This document shows, piece by piece, positions 1 through 9,148 of a DNA stretch of 64,000 nucleotides. Position numbers and translations under genes: made by a program. Source of the stretch: Vagococcus hydrophili (GTDB lineage: Bacteria > Bacillota > Bacilli > Lactobacillales > Vagococcaceae); contig NZ_CP049887.1 of the NCBI RefSeq assembly GCF_011304195.1, positions 2,542,001 through 2,606,000 on the forward strand, written 5' to 3'. A model generated the notes under the pieces. That model had not been told where the DNA came from, did not search any database, and saw only the letters and a list, made by a program, of their open reading frames with translations. The first letter of the stretch is position 1; every line of letters begins with the position of its first letter.

Positions 1-987
1 TAAAAATAAATGCTGAATGTCTCTATTTTTAAGTAAGGATACAGGAATATTATCTTCAAGAGAAGTCGTTAGTTGGCTCATCTCTTCTTGTAACCACTTC
101 ACCACATAATGATGTTCCATCACATTCTTTTGATCATTTAAAAGCTCTGTTCCTAATTTAAAATCTTCTTCAGCATTCTTCCCCCGTTTAATAGAACCTG
201 CCACACAAACAGTCGCAAATTCTTCCTTTGTTGCTTGCAAAAGTCGCTCTGGAGTTGCTCCTATAAAGTACGTTTGATTTTTCGCTACAACAAAACGGTA
301 AGTATCAGGTTGTTCTCTTCTAAGTTTCTTTAACACATCAATTGGTTGGATATTTTTTTCAGTGGTTACTTTTAACTGTCGAGCCAAAACAATTTTATCT
401 AGTGTTTCAGACTCTTTCAAATGTGCCACACAATCAGACACAGTTTTTAGCCATTCAGACACTTTTAATTCTTCCTTCATCAGGATATTAGTAGGAAGAC
501 TATTAACTGTATTTTCTATTTCAAAAAAGACGTTTAGCTCCTTCATATTTTCTACCCAGACATCTCTTAAATCATCATTAGATTTAACTACTATATTTAT
601 CGTTACCCACTGTTTCAAGTGTTTTTCAGTTCTAATGATCTTTGGTAAATAAGAAACTGATTGATCAAGGTTACCCCAATTCGCTGTATTGTTAGTTTTT
701 TCATCAAAAAGACCTGACGATAATTCAACAGGACCAGTCATAGCAACAGTTGCATTGGTTAAAATACTTGAAAAAGTTTCTACTATTTCTCCTATTCCAT
801 AAATAGAACTCTGGTCCACAGCCTTTTCAAAATAAAAATGTTCGTTATAATACCCAGAGGTTCGTTCGTAATCTGAAATGAGAGAGCTTGCTTCAATCGG
901 AAATACCCAGCTGATTAAAGTAGGCTCTCCTATTTTTTTGTTTTTTAACTCTTCTGGTAATTTAAAATTTATTAAGTCTTTATTCAT
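1..987 (-). CDS. menF: Isochorismate synthase MenF (3' end beyond window)
   Basis: Converts chorismate to isochorismate, the first committed step of menaquinone synthesis. Reading the minus strand from the ATG at 987 gives an open frame of about 329 codons to the window edge, so the C-terminus is missing. Chorismate-binding-enzyme motifs are visible: KIVLARQ, FIGATPERLL, GSIKRGK and, near the edge, NDQKNVMEHHYVVKWL. The ATG directly abuts the menE stop codon (TAA at 988-990), which implies translational coupling. An anthranilate or salicylate synthase is the main alternative, but the menB-menE context favours MenF. Confidence 0.93.
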   Translation of the reverse strand, partial: MNKDLINFKLPEELKNKKIGEPTLISWVFPIEASSLISDYERTSGYYNEHFYFEKAVDQSSIYGIGEIVETFSSILTNATVAMTGPVELSSGLFDEKTNNTANWGNLDQSVSYLPKIIRTEKHLKQWVTINIVVKSNDDLRDVWVENMKELNVFFEIENTVNSLPTNILMKEELKVSEWLKTVSDCVAHLKESETLDKIVLARQLKVTTEKNIQPIDVLKKLRREQPDTYRFVVAKNQTYFIGATPERLLQATKEEFATVCVAGSIKRGKNAEEDFKLGTELLNDQKNVMEHHYVVKWLQEEMSQLTTSLEDNIPVSLLKNRDIQHLFL

Positions 988-2391
988 TTATTTTAACTCT
1001 TTCATCAAGTGATTTTTATTAATTTTCCCTGACGTCGTTCGAGGTAGTTCCGAAACAACGTGCCACTCTTTAGGTAATTTATATTTAGCTAATTTAGCTT
1101 GCCCGTAACTGTTAAGGTCTTCTTCTGAAAGTTCAGTCACCACAAAAGCAATGGGAATAGCTCCCCATTTAGAGTCGTTTTTCCCGATAACTGCGATTTC
1201 TTTTATTTTTGGATGAGCTAAATAAACTTGCTCAATTTCAGCAGGATAGATGTTTTCCCCACCTGAGATTATTAATTCTTTCAAACGGCTTTTTACATAT
1301 AAATAACCGTCTTGATCAAGATAACCTAAATCCCCAGTTTTAAACCAACCCTCTTTGGTCCAAGAATCTGTTTCTCTTAAGTAACTTGTAATAACTTGAG
1401 GTCCCTTCAACCAAATTTCACCCACATTATTTTTAGGGTTGGCAATTTTTATTGAAAGGCCTTCTAATGGTAAACCAGATGAGCCAATTTTACTGTAAGC
1501 ATCCTTTTCACTGAGGGCAATTACTTGGGAACATGTTTCTGTCATACCAAAAGATTGGACCACTGAAATATTGTTTTTCTGGCAGTTTTCAATTAAGTGA
1601 GTCGGAACACTCCCTCCACCAACAAGCATTAATCGAAATGATTTAGAATAGCCATTTTCAGGATAAATAGCCATTAATCTTTCCAACGTCATTGAAACCA
1701 CTGAAACAATGGTGATCTTACCTTTTTTAAGTTCACAGGTTAACTCCTCTTCATCAAAAGTGGTCATCAGGTTAATCGTCAAGCCTAGTATAAGACTCCG
1801 ACAAACTATAGATAATCCACTAATATGAATGAGAGGTGTTGGCGCTGCCCACTCATCTGAGGAACTTAAATTTAAATTTTTCTTCGTCGCTAAACAATTA
1901 GCATAATGATTATCAAAGGTTTGGATGACGCCTTTTGGATGACCTGTCGTGCCTGAAGTGAACATAATTGAAGCGACATTAGTCTTTTCTAAAAGATTAG
2001 TTGCAGGATCATCCAGAGATTTTATCTTATTAAGATCGTTAAAATCAATAAATTCAATGGCAGTCAATTTTTCTCGCTGTTCACTGTCTCCAATGACAAT
2101 TTGCGTGTTCGCTTCTTTTAGTTGATATTCCAACTCATTTTTTGTCAGTCTAAAATTAAGAAAAACGATTTCTCGATGTATTTCCCACAAAGCTAAAATA
2201 GTTAAGTACATCTCTAAGGAATTTTTACCGATTAAACCTATTCTTCTTTCGTTACCTACTAGGGTAAGCAGTTTCTTTTTCTTTATCTTAACCAAGTCGT
2301 AAACTTCAGAAAAGGTATAGGATACGCCTTTAAAGCGAATCGCTATACCTTCTCCATTCTCAACCACTTGATTTTGTAACCAAGTTTGCAT
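988..2391 (-). CDS. menE: o-Succinylbenzoate-CoA ligase MenE
   Basis: Acyl-activating enzyme that adenylates o-succinylbenzoate and joins it to CoA, giving the substrate of MenB. The 467-residue length is normal for the ANL superfamily. The AMP-binding P-loop FTSGTTGHPKGV lies near residues 144-155. The conserved hinge and C-terminal region are seen as GWFKTGDLGYLDQDGYLYV followed by SGGENIYPAEIE, and a lysine near the C-terminus (TSGKINK) is the expected catalytic lysine. It sits between menB (14-bp gap) and menF (abutting) in one operon. Confidence 0.95.
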   Translation of the reverse strand: MQTWLQNQVVENGEGIAIRFKGVSYTFSEVYDLVKIKKKKLLTLVGNERRIGLIGKNSLEMYLTILALWEIHREIVFLNFRLTKNELEYQLKEANTQIVIGDSEQREKLTAIEFIDFNDLNKIKSLDDPATNLLEKTNVASIMFTSGTTGHPKGVIQTFDNHYANCLATKKNLNLSSSDEWAAPTPLIHISGLSIVCRSLILGLTINLMTTFDEEELTCELKKGKITIVSVVSMTLERLMAIYPENGYSKSFRLMLVGGGSVPTHLIENCQKNNISVVQSFGMTETCSQVIALSEKDAYSKIGSSGLPLEGLSIKIANPKNNVGEIWLKGPQVITSYLRETDSWTKEGWFKTGDLGYLDQDGYLYVKSRLKELIISGGENIYPAEIEQVYLAHPKIKEIAVIGKNDSKWGAIPIAFVVTELSEEDLNSYGQAKLAKYKLPKEWHVVSELPRTTSGKINKNHLMKELK

Positions 2392-2405
2392 AATTAGCCT
2401 TCTTT

Positions 2406-3221
2406 TTAAGGGAATTTAGGGAATTGATCAAAGTCAGGTTGACGTTTTTCTTTAAACGCGTCACGCCCTTCTTGAGCTTCTTCCATTGTGTAATATAAAA
2501 GTGTTGAGTCTCCTGCTAGTTGTTGAATACCAGCTAAGCCATCAGTATCAGCGTTAAAGGCAGCTTTTAACATACGTAAAGCGAGTGGTGATTTTTGTAA
2601 AATCTCTTCACACCAACTAATTGTTTCTTCTTCTACTTTATCTAAAGGAACAACGGTATTAATCCATCCCATGTCTAAGGCTTCTTGGGCTGAATATTGA
2701 CGACACGTAAACCAAACTTCCTTGGCTTTTTTGTGCCCGATATTACGAGCTAAGTAACCCGCACCGTAACCACCATCAAAACTACCCACATTAGGACCAG
2801 TTTGACCAAATTTAGCGTTATCAGCAGCAATCGTTAAATCACAAACTAATTGAAGCACGTTTCCACCACCAATTGACCATCCTTTAACCATGGCAATAAC
2901 TGGTTTTGGAATCACACGAATTAAGCGTTGTAAGTCTAAAACGTTTAATCTAGGAATATTATCTTCACCAACGTAACCACCATTCCCACGAACTTTTTGA
3001 TCCCCACCAGAACAAAAGGCTAAATCGCCCTCTCCCGTTAGAATAATTACACCAATACTTTGATCGTCACGACTGATTGTAAAGGCATCAATCATCTCAA
3101 AAACTGTTTTTGGTGTAAATGCGTTGTGAACATGCGGTCTATTAATACTTATTTTAGCAATTTTTCCAAGTCTTGAAAAAATAATCTCATCGTATTCTTT
3201 AATTGTTTCCCATTGGTTCAT
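2406..3221 (-). CDS. menB: 1,4-Dihydroxy-2-naphthoyl-CoA synthase MenB
   Basis: Crotonase-fold enzyme that closes the naphthoquinone ring from succinylbenzoyl-CoA. The 271-residue length matches the family. Diagnostic segments are [31 protein letters not shown] (oxyanion hole), [16 protein letters not shown] and the C-terminal [16 protein letters not shown] tail. The ATG at 3221 has GGGGGAATTAAGAA just upstream as ribosome binding site. It is the first gene of a menB-menE-menF operon; menD and the other men genes are presumably beyond the window edge. Confidence 0.96.
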   Translation of the reverse strand: MNQWETIKEYDEIIFSRLGKIAKISINRPHVHNAFTPKTVFEMIDAFTISRDDQSIGVIILTGEGDLAFCSGGDQKVRGNGGYVGEDNIPRLNVLDLQRLIRVIPKPVIAMVKGWSIGGGNVLQLVCDLTIAADNAKFGQTGPNVGSFDGGYGAGYLARNIGHKKAKEVWFTCRQYSAQEALDMGWINTVVPLDKVEEETISWCEEILQKSPLALRMLKAAFNADTDGLAGIQQLAGDSTLLYYTMEEAQEGRDAFKEKRQPDFDQFPKFP

Positions 3222-3253
3222 TTCTTAATTCCCCCTTAAAATTGTACTATCCC

Positions 3254-3282
3254 ATTATACATTGTTTTCATCATTTTCATAA
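3254..3282 (-). promoter_or_regulatory. Promoter of the menBEF operon
   Basis: Minus-strand -10 TATAAT at 3254-3259, preceded by TG (extended -10), with a weaker -35 TTATGA at 3277-3282 and a 17-bp spacer. It lies 33 bp upstream of the menB ATG. No other candidate of this quality was seen in the gap. Confidence 0.6.
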
Positions 3283-3287
3283 GAATT

Positions 3288-3319
3288 TTGTTTATGGTTT
3301 TTAAATCTTATGCTATACT
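3288..3319 (+). promoter_or_regulatory. Promoter of the divergent thioesterase gene
   Basis: Extended -10 TGCTATACT ending at 3319, 21 bp before the GTG start, with a poorly placed TTGTTT at 3288-3293 as possible -35. It is back to back with the menB promoter, so one regulator could control both. Confidence 0.45.
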
Positions 3320-3340
3320 CCAAAAAAGAGGTGAATCCTA

Positions 3341-3709
3341 GTGAACTTATTAGATTATTTAAATATTCAGATAGAAGAAGAAAACAAAGAACAAGTTATT
3401 TTAACGATGATCGTTGAGGATTGTCACAAACAACCCTACGGCGTTCTTCATGGCGGTATTAACGGCGTTCTGATAGAAACGGCAACTAGTATGGCAGCCA
3501 TGCAGAATAAGCCTTCTGAGACGGATTATGTGGTAGGAATTGATTTACAAGTCAATCATTTAAAGCCTGTAACAAGCGGCTCTCTAAGAACGATTGCCAC
3601 ACCGAATCACATTGGACGAACCACTCAGGTTTGGGAAGCTGTTGTGTTAGATGAGAATGAAAAGAAAGTTGCGGTAGGTAGGTGTACTTTGTTAAATAAA
3701 AAGTCGTAA
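3341..3709 (+). CDS. PaaI/MenI-type hotdog thioesterase
   Basis: Small hotdog-fold acyl-CoA thioesterase of 122 residues. The family signature PYGVLHGGINGVLIETATS, with the HGG turn followed by the catalytic acidic residue, is at residues 33-51. The start is GTG at 3341 with an AGAGGTGA ribosome binding site. The gene is divergent from menB, so it may hydrolyse dihydroxynaphthoyl-CoA (MenI role). That is inference from context only; a general PaaI-like housekeeping thioesterase is the alternative. Confidence 0.85.
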   Translation: MNLLDYLNIQIEEENKEQVILTMIVEDCHKQPYGVLHGGINGVLIETATSMAAMQNKPSETDYVVGIDLQVNHLKPVTSGSLRTIATPNHIGRTTQVWEAVVLDENEKKVAVGRCTLLNKKS

Positions 3710-3735
3710 AACAAAATTTTGTTTTACGACTTTTT
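3698..3735. terminator. Bidirectional terminator, perfect 38-bp palindrome
   Basis: Two 19-nt arms are exact reverse complements centred at 3716/3717, with A and T runs at the outer ends, so it works in both directions for the converging thioesterase and glycosyltransferase genes. The thioesterase stop codon (3707-3709) lies inside the left arm. Confidence 0.85.
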
Positions 3736-3736
3736 G

Positions 3737-4693
3737 CTATTGTTCTTTAGAGATTGACTCACTTTTCTCTTTCAAAATATAAATTGGTCTCTTTTTAGTT
3801 TCTAAGAAAGTTTTCCCTAAATATTGCCCCACGATACCTAGACAGAACAATTGTAAGCCTCCTAAAGCTAAAATAATACAAACCATAGATGGCCAACCAC
3901 TAGTTGAATCCCCATAAATAGCTGCACGAATGAAGAAAAATATTAAGGCGGCACTTGCGGCAATAAAAGAAAACAGGCCAACAAAAGCTGATAGAACTAA
4001 AGGAAAGACTGAAAAAGCAATAATTCCATCTAAAGAATATTTAAATAATTGCCAAAATGACCAAGAAGTATCGCCTTCTGTGCGTTCAATATTTTCGTAT
4101 TCAAGATAATAAGTATTAAAACCCACCCAACTGAATAAACCTTTAGAAAATCGATTATATTCCTTAAGTTCTAAAATCGCATCCACCATAGGGCGTTTCA
4201 TTAATCTGAAATCCCGTGCCCCGTCCACAATATTAACATCTGATATTTTGTTAATCACTCGGTAAAAACTTTTAGCAAAGAAAGACCTGATTTTAGGCTC
4301 GCCCTCCCTTGTCACTCTTCTTGTTCCAATGCAGTCATAGTCTTCATTTTCTTCGAGTAACTCAAACATCTTTGGAAGTAGTGACGGTGGGTCTTGTAAG
4401 TCCACATCCATTACAGTGATATATTCCCCTTTGGCATAGTTCAAACCAGCGTAAAGAGCTGCTTCCTTTCCAAAATTTCTCGAAAAAGATAAGTATTTGA
4501 CTTGTTCTGGATCTTTTTTTTCTAATTCTCTTAAGACTGTTAAAGTTTTATCTTTTGAGCCATCATTAATAAATATAAATTCAAAATTAATTTGAGGAAT
4601 CTCCTGCTTAACCTTTAAAACTTCCTCATAAAACGTATGGATTGTTTGTTCTTCGTTGTAACAAGGAACAACAATTGATAGTAAGTTAGACAT
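3737..4693 (-). CDS. GT2 polyprenyl-phosphate glycosyltransferase (GtrB/DPM type)
   Basis: Membrane-anchored family 2 glycosyltransferase of 318 residues. The N-terminal GT-A domain starts SIVVPCYNEEQTI and carries the metal-binding site MDVDLQDPPS near residues 95-105. Two hydrophobic segments in the last third (about 225-255 and 262-290) anchor it, as in GtrB, CsbB and dolichol-phosphate mannose synthase-like enzymes. Such enzymes transfer a sugar to undecaprenyl phosphate for later use outside the membrane. The gene stands alone, so its sugar and acceptor cannot be told. A good AGGAG site precedes the ATG. Confidence 0.88.
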   Translation of the reverse strand: MSNLLSIVVPCYNEEQTIHTFYEEVLKVKQEIPQINFEFIFINDGSKDKTLTVLRELEKKDPEQVKYLSFSRNFGKEAALYAGLNYAKGEYITVMDVDLQDPPSLLPKMFELLEENEDYDCIGTRRVTREGEPKIRSFFAKSFYRVINKISDVNIVDGARDFRLMKRPMVDAILELKEYNRFSKGLFSWVGFNTYYLEYENIERTEGDTSWSFWQLFKYSLDGIIAFSVFPLVLSAFVGLFSFIAASAALIFFFIRAAIYGDSTSGWPSMVCIILALGGLQLFCLGIVGQYLGKTFLETKKRPIYILKEKSESISKEQ

Positions 4694-4769
4694 AGACTAA
4701 CTCCTTTCTAAAAATACAACTTATGTCATGATAACTCAAAAACATAAGAAAATAAAGTCCATACTAAGC

Positions 4770-4806
4770 AAAAAAACAGGACTAGTCAGAAACTAATCCT
4801 GTTTAT
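4770..4806 (-). terminator. Intrinsic terminator of pepT
   Basis: On the minus strand a 12-bp stem with one G-T pair (AACAGGATTAGT / ACTAGTCCTGTT) and a 5-nt loop is followed by a T run, directly downstream of the pepT stop. Confidence 0.85.
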
Positions 4807-4811
4807 ATAGA

Positions 4812-6044
4812 TTATTTTTCAGCATTTACTTTCGCAATTTCAACGATTAATGACGTTGCTTTTTGCATACTTTCAACAGCCACAAACTCAAAACGTCCGT
4901 GCATGTTTTCGCCACCAGCAAAAATATTTGGTGTAGGAAGTCCCATATAAGAAATTTTAGAGCCGTCAGTACCACCACGAACTGGTTCTGTGTTAGGTTT
5001 GATGTCTAAGTTTTTCATTGCTTCTTCAACTAAAGTCACAATACTCATGTCTTTTTGAATCACTTCAGCCATGTTGTAATATGAATCGCTCATATCTAAC
5101 TTAATACGGTCTTGACCGAAATCTTTGTTGAATTTATCAACGATTGATTGTAGCAATGCTTTTCTTGCTTTGAATTTGTCCATGTCGTGATCACGAATGA
5201 TGTAAGACATAGAAGCTTGATCAGGTACACCTTTTAAATCTAATAGATGGAAGAATCCTTGATAACCGTCAGTTTTTTCAGGAACTTCATCTTGTGGTAA
5301 GGCATTTTGTAAATCAATTGCTACTTGTAGAGCGTTGATCATTGTATTTTTAGCTGTTCCTGGGTGAACATTTTTACCTTCGATTGTAATTTCAGCGCCA
5401 GCTGCGTTGAATGTTTCGAATTGTAATTCTCCAACAGGTCCACCGTCCATTGTGTAAGCAAAATCAACGTCAAATTGTTTCACGTCAAATTTATCTGCCC
5501 CAATACCGATTTCTTCATCTGGTCCAAAAGCAACCATGATTTTACCATGTTTAATATCAGGGTTTTTAACTAAATATTCCATTGCTGTCATAATTTCAGC
5601 AATTCCAGATTTGTCATCAGCTCCTAAAAGTGTTGAACCATCTGTTGTAATTAATGTTTGACCTTTATAGTTTAAAAGATTAGGGAAATCAGTTGTAGTT
5701 AACTTGAATTTGCCTTCTTTATCTAAAGCGATGTCTGATACACCATCATAATTTTCTACAAATTGAGGGTTAACGCCGACAGCATTAAAGTCAGCTGTAT
5801 CCATATGAGCAATGAATCCCATACTTCTTACTTCTTTATCCATATTACTTGGTAACGTTGAGATTAAGAAACCATTTTCCTCATTATAGAAGACGTCAGA
5901 CATACCGATTTCTTCTAATTCTTTTTTAAGAACCTGAGCAAAATCGACCTGCGTTTGTGTTGTTGGTGTCGTTGTGCTTGTTGGATCACTTTGTGTTTCT
6001 GTTTGAACATACTTGATAAAACGAGGTACTAAATTTGTATACAT
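4812..6044 (-). CDS. pepT: Peptidase T (tripeptide aminopeptidase)
   Basis: Cytosolic M20B zinc tripeptidase of 410 residues. Motifs are FIAHMDTAD (metal ligand), [15 protein letters not shown] (bridging Asp), [14 protein letters not shown] (catalytic Glu pair) and [18 protein letters not shown] plus [11 protein letters not shown]. The frame can be extended upstream to 6092, but the ATG at 6044 has an ideal AAAGGAG site and leaves a 13-bp gap to the upstream gene, whereas the longer form would overlap it. It likely forms one transcript with trmK and the Nif3-like gene. Confidence 0.96.
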   Translation of the reverse strand: MYTNLVPRFIKYVQTETQSDPTSTTTPTTQTQVDFAQVLKKELEEIGMSDVFYNEENGFLISTLPSNMDKEVRSMGFIAHMDTADFNAVGVNPQFVENYDGVSDIALDKEGKFKLTTTDFPNLLNYKGQTLITTDGSTLLGADDKSGIAEIMTAMEYLVKNPDIKHGKIMVAFGPDEEIGIGADKFDVKQFDVDFAYTMDGGPVGELQFETFNAAGAEITIEGKNVHPGTAKNTMINALQVAIDLQNALPQDEVPEKTDGYQGFFHLLDLKGVPDQASMSYIIRDHDMDKFKARKALLQSIVDKFNKDFGQDRIKLDMSDSYYNMAEVIQKDMSIVTLVEEAMKNLDIKPNTEPVRGGTDGSKISYMGLPTPNIFAGGENMHGRFEFVAVESMQKATSLIVEIAKVNAEK

Positions 6045-6057
6045 GTTTTTCTCTCCT

Positions 6058-7179
6058 TTAAATAAATTCAAATGGGTTGGTATTTGTTTCACTCATAATA
6101 AATGAAATATCCCAGTTGTTTTTAGCTTTCCATGTGTTGAACAACTCAACGTATTTCTCTTTGCAGCGTTGTTCAATGTAGTGTCCTGGATCGATGACAG
6201 ACAATTTTTCTTCAATCATGTCATGGGCTGTGTGATAATACACATCTCCAGTAATATAAACGTCAGCGCCTTTTCTTAAAGCGTCTCGGTAAAACTTCTC
6301 CCCGCTCCCACCACAAATGGCAACAGTTTGAATTTGTTTATCTTTTGTATCCGTTATCAATCTTAACCCATCAAGATTAAAAGTACGCTTCACTTTCTGT
6401 GTGAATTCGATTAAAGAAATAGGTTCTTTTAATTTTCCAATACGTCCTAACCCGTAAGTATCTTTCATATTGGTAATGTCAAAGATATCAAAAGCAGGTT
6501 CTTCGTAAGGATGAGCCTTAATAATTGTTTGAATCACTTTAGACTCTAATTTTTCTGGAAAAATAAATTCAAGCTTATCTTCTTCAACAACTTCAATCTC
6601 ATCTAAACTACCAATGTAAGGTTTTGCTTCGTTGATTGGTTTAAAGCGACCTTGTCCATTTGAAGTAAAACTACAAAACTCATAATTTTCACCATAACTG
6701 CCCACACCAATCTTACCTAGTGCTTCTCTTAAAATCAAGCTATGACTTCTTGGTGTATAAATAACCAATTTTTTGTAACCAAAACGATGAGTTGGAGTAA
6801 TAAAATCAACCACCTCTAACTCTAAATCTTCACAAAACCAATCGTTGAGCCCTGGTTTAACAATATCCATGTTCGTATGTGCTGCATACACACTAATGTC
6901 ATGTTTTAGTAGATCTGCATACATTTTAGTTTGGAAATCATCAGTTGTCAGTCTTTTGATAGATCTAAAAATAGGCGGATGTTTTGCTACAATCAAATCA
7001 ATTTTTTTATCAATGGCCTCTTGAACGACTTCTGGACGAACGTCTAAGGTCATCATTACCCGGTTAATCGGTTTATTTAGTGTCCCTATATGTAAACCGA
7101 CAGGATCTCCTGCTTCAGCTAGATATTGGGGACAGTATTCTTCAAAACGATCAATAAATTCTTGACCTGTCACTTTCAT
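6058..7179 (-). CDS. Nif3-like dinuclear metal center protein (YqfO type)
   Basis: Nif3/GTP cyclohydrolase I type 2-like family, 373 residues, the long form with an inserted middle domain. Metal-binding histidines are seen in [10 protein letters not shown] and [19 protein letters not shown] at the N-side and [14 protein letters not shown] with DPGHYIEQ at the C-side. The biochemical role of this family is not firmly known. The start ATGA overlaps the trmK stop by four bases, the same pairing with trmK seen in Bacillus (yqfN-yqfO). Confidence 0.9.
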   Translation of the reverse strand: MKVTGQEFIDRFEEYCPQYLAEAGDPVGLHIGTLNKPINRVMMTLDVRPEVVQEAIDKKIDLIVAKHPPIFRSIKRLTTDDFQTKMYADLLKHDISVYAAHTNMDIVKPGLNDWFCEDLELEVVDFITPTHRFGYKKLVIYTPRSHSLILREALGKIGVGSYGENYEFCSFTSNGQGRFKPINEAKPYIGSLDEIEVVEEDKLEFIFPEKLESKVIQTIIKAHPYEEPAFDIFDITNMKDTYGLGRIGKLKEPISLIEFTQKVKRTFNLDGLRLITDTKDKQIQTVAICGGSGEKFYRDALRKGADVYITGDVYYHTAHDMIEEKLSVIDPGHYIEQRCKEKYVELFNTWKAKNNWDISFIMSETNTNPFEFI

Positions 7180-7877
7180 TTTAACACCTCATTAACTAAC
7201 TCAATTTTTTCTTTCATCTCATTTATTCTACTAGAAACATCCTTAGTAGATTTTTCTAATTGACTTAAAATATTTTCATACTGCTTTAATTCATGCTGCC
7301 ATTTTTCTTTAAATACTCGATTTTTCTCTTTTAATAGGACAGGACCAAACAGGAGTTCAGCTGCCGTTAATTCGATTTTTTCTTCCGCTTTAGTAGCAAC
7401 GATTATTTCGTAAATTTTTTCATTTTCACTGATAATATCTTCGTTATCAATAATATAATTATGGTTAACCAACCATTGGCGCAACGTAGGTTCGCCAATA
7501 TTTGCTTGTAGTAATAACACTTCTCTTCCTGATAACTTTCTTGTCAAGTGACCACGATTTAGAATATCTCTAATCAACGCTCCACCCATACCGCAAATTG
7601 AAATAGCCGTGACATTGTCTGATGTCTTAATAACTTCTAGGCCATCCCCTTTTCTAACAGCGATGGCTTTAGACAAATTAAGTTCGGCTACTAAATGCTT
7701 CGCAGATTGGAAAGGTCCTTCTACGACTTCTCCAGCAATGGCAGAAGTGATTTTGTTATTTAAAATTAAATTAGCCGGTAAGTAGGCATGATCTGAGCCG
7801 ATGTCTGCTAAGACCGCTCCTTCAGGTACAAGTTCTCCTACACGTTCTAATCTTCTTGATAATTGTTTGTGATCCAT
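7176..7877 (-). CDS. trmK: tRNA (adenine22-N1)-methyltransferase TrmK
   Basis: Rossmann-fold SAM methyltransferase of 233 residues that modifies A22 in the D-arm of tRNAs. The SAM motif I is VLADIGSDHAYLP near residues 22-34, followed by ISICGMGGALIRDIL. The C-terminal third is rich in Glu/Lys and probably coiled-coil, as in the family. It is the first gene of the trmK-nif3-pepT group, close downstream of its own promoter. Confidence 0.93.
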   Translation of the reverse strand: MDHKQLSRRLERVGELVPEGAVLADIGSDHAYLPANLILNNKITSAIAGEVVEGPFQSAKHLVAELNLSKAIAVRKGDGLEVIKTSDNVTAISICGMGGALIRDILNRGHLTRKLSGREVLLLQANIGEPTLRQWLVNHNYIIDNEDIISENEKIYEIIVATKAEEKIELTAAELLFGPVLLKEKNRVFKEKWQHELKQYENILSQLEKSTKDVSSRINEMKEKIELVNEVLK

Positions 7878-7911
7878 ATATCTACCTTCCCATTTCTTTT
7901 CTCATAGCATT

Positions 7912-7939
7912 ATTATAACACTAAAAAAATAATTTTAAA
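7912..7939 (-). promoter_or_regulatory. Likely promoter of trmK
   Basis: Minus-strand -10 TATAAT at 7912-7917, 35 bp before the ATG, with a poor -35 TTTAAA at 7934-7939 (16-bp spacer). It lies between the rpoD terminator and trmK. Confidence 0.5.
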
Positions 7940-7953
7940 TGACTTAAAATAAT

Positions 7954-7996
7954 AAAAAGGTTATAACAGAAGCTTTTTCTGTCATAACCCTTTTTA
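7954..7996 (-). terminator. Terminator of the dnaG-rpoD operon
   Basis: Minus-strand stem GGTTATGACAGAA pairs with TTCTGTTATAACC across a short AAAGC loop and is followed by TTTTTATT. It begins about 10 bases after the rpoD stop. Confidence 0.88.
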
Positions 7997-8005
7997 TTAT
8001 ATTTT

Positions 8006-9127
8006 TTATTCTAAAAAGTCTTTTAACTGTTTAGAACGACTTGGATGTCTTAATTTTCTTAAAGCTTTTGCTTCGATTTGACGGATACGTTCGCGAGTTA
8101 CACCAAATACTTTACCAACTTCTTCTAAAGTTCTTGTACGACCATCGTCTAAACCAAAACGTAAGCGTAAGACGTTTTCTTCACGATCAGTTAATGTATC
8201 TAAAACACTCTCTAATTGTTCTTTTAACAACTCATAAGCAGCATGTTCAGCTGGACTTGTTGCGTCTTGATCTTCAATGAAATCTCCTAAATGAGAATCA
8301 TCTTCTTCCCCGATTGGTGTTTCTAGTGAAACAGGTTCTTGAGCAATTTTTAAAATCTCGCGAACTTTCTCAGGTGTTAATTCCATTTCAGCACCAATTT
8401 CTTCTGGTGTTGGTTCGCGTCCTAAGTCTTGTAGTAATTGACGTTGGATACGAATTAATTTGTTAATTGTTTCTACCATATGCACTGGGATACGAATTGT
8501 TCTTGCTTGATCGGCAATGGCACGAGTGATCGCTTGTCTAATCCACCAAGTTGCGTAAGTCGAGAATTTGAATCCTTTTTCGTGGTCAAATTTCTCCACA
8601 GCCTTCATTAATCCCATGTTTCCTTCTTGGATTAAATCTAAGAACTGCATACCACGACCCACATAACGTTTGGCGATACTTACAACTAAACGTAAGTTGG
8701 CTTCGGCTAATTCTTGTTTAGCTTCTGGGTCACCTTCTTTAATACGTAAAGCTAAAGCTACCTCTTCATCGGCGCTTAAGAGCGACACACGACCAATTTC
8801 TTTTAAATACATACGAACAGGGTCATTAATTTTTACACCAGCAGGAGCGATTAAATCTTCTTCTTCAGGTTTTTCTTTTGCTTGTTTTTTAGTTGTTACT
8901 TTCAAACTATGTTCACTTGGATCGCCTTTTTCATCAACGACGCTGATACCAGCATCCTCAACTTTTTGAATTAAATCGTCCATATCATCTGAGTTTAATT
9001 CAAAAGGTGTCGCCAATTTATTCGTTAAATCATTATAATAAACTGAACCCTTTAATTTATTTTCTTTTATAAATTTATTTAATTCTTTTTTGTACGCTTC
9101 TTGATTTTTAATGTTTTTTTCTGACAT
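8006..9127 (-). CDS. rpoD: Housekeeping sigma factor SigA/RpoD
   Basis: Primary sigma factor, 373 residues, typical for Firmicutes. Seen in order: an acidic N-terminal region 1.1, region 1.2 ([13 protein letters not shown]), region 2 with the -10 recognition helix ([20 protein letters not shown]), region 3 ([14 protein letters not shown]) and region 4.2 with the -35 helix-turn-helix ([19 protein letters not shown]) before the end FLE. It follows dnaG by 21 bases and has no promoter of its own in the gap. Confidence 0.98.
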   Translation of the reverse strand: MSEKNIKNQEAYKKELNKFIKENKLKGSVYYNDLTNKLATPFELNSDDMDDLIQKVEDAGISVVDEKGDPSEHSLKVTTKKQAKEKPEEEDLIAPAGVKINDPVRMYLKEIGRVSLLSADEEVALALRIKEGDPEAKQELAEANLRLVVSIAKRYVGRGMQFLDLIQEGNMGLMKAVEKFDHEKGFKFSTYATWWIRQAITRAIADQARTIRIPVHMVETINKLIRIQRQLLQDLGREPTPEEIGAEMELTPEKVREILKIAQEPVSLETPIGEEDDSHLGDFIEDQDATSPAEHAAYELLKEQLESVLDTLTDREENVLRLRFGLDDGRTRTLEEVGKVFGVTRERIRQIEAKALRKLRHPSRSKQLKDFLE

Positions 9128-9148
9128 AAAAGAAATCCCCCTTTTAAA

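Noticed and set aside
8041-8280. Antisense open frames over rpoD and many other genes
   Set aside because: They are shadows of clear genes on the other strand, lack ribosome binding sites and encode no recognisable protein.
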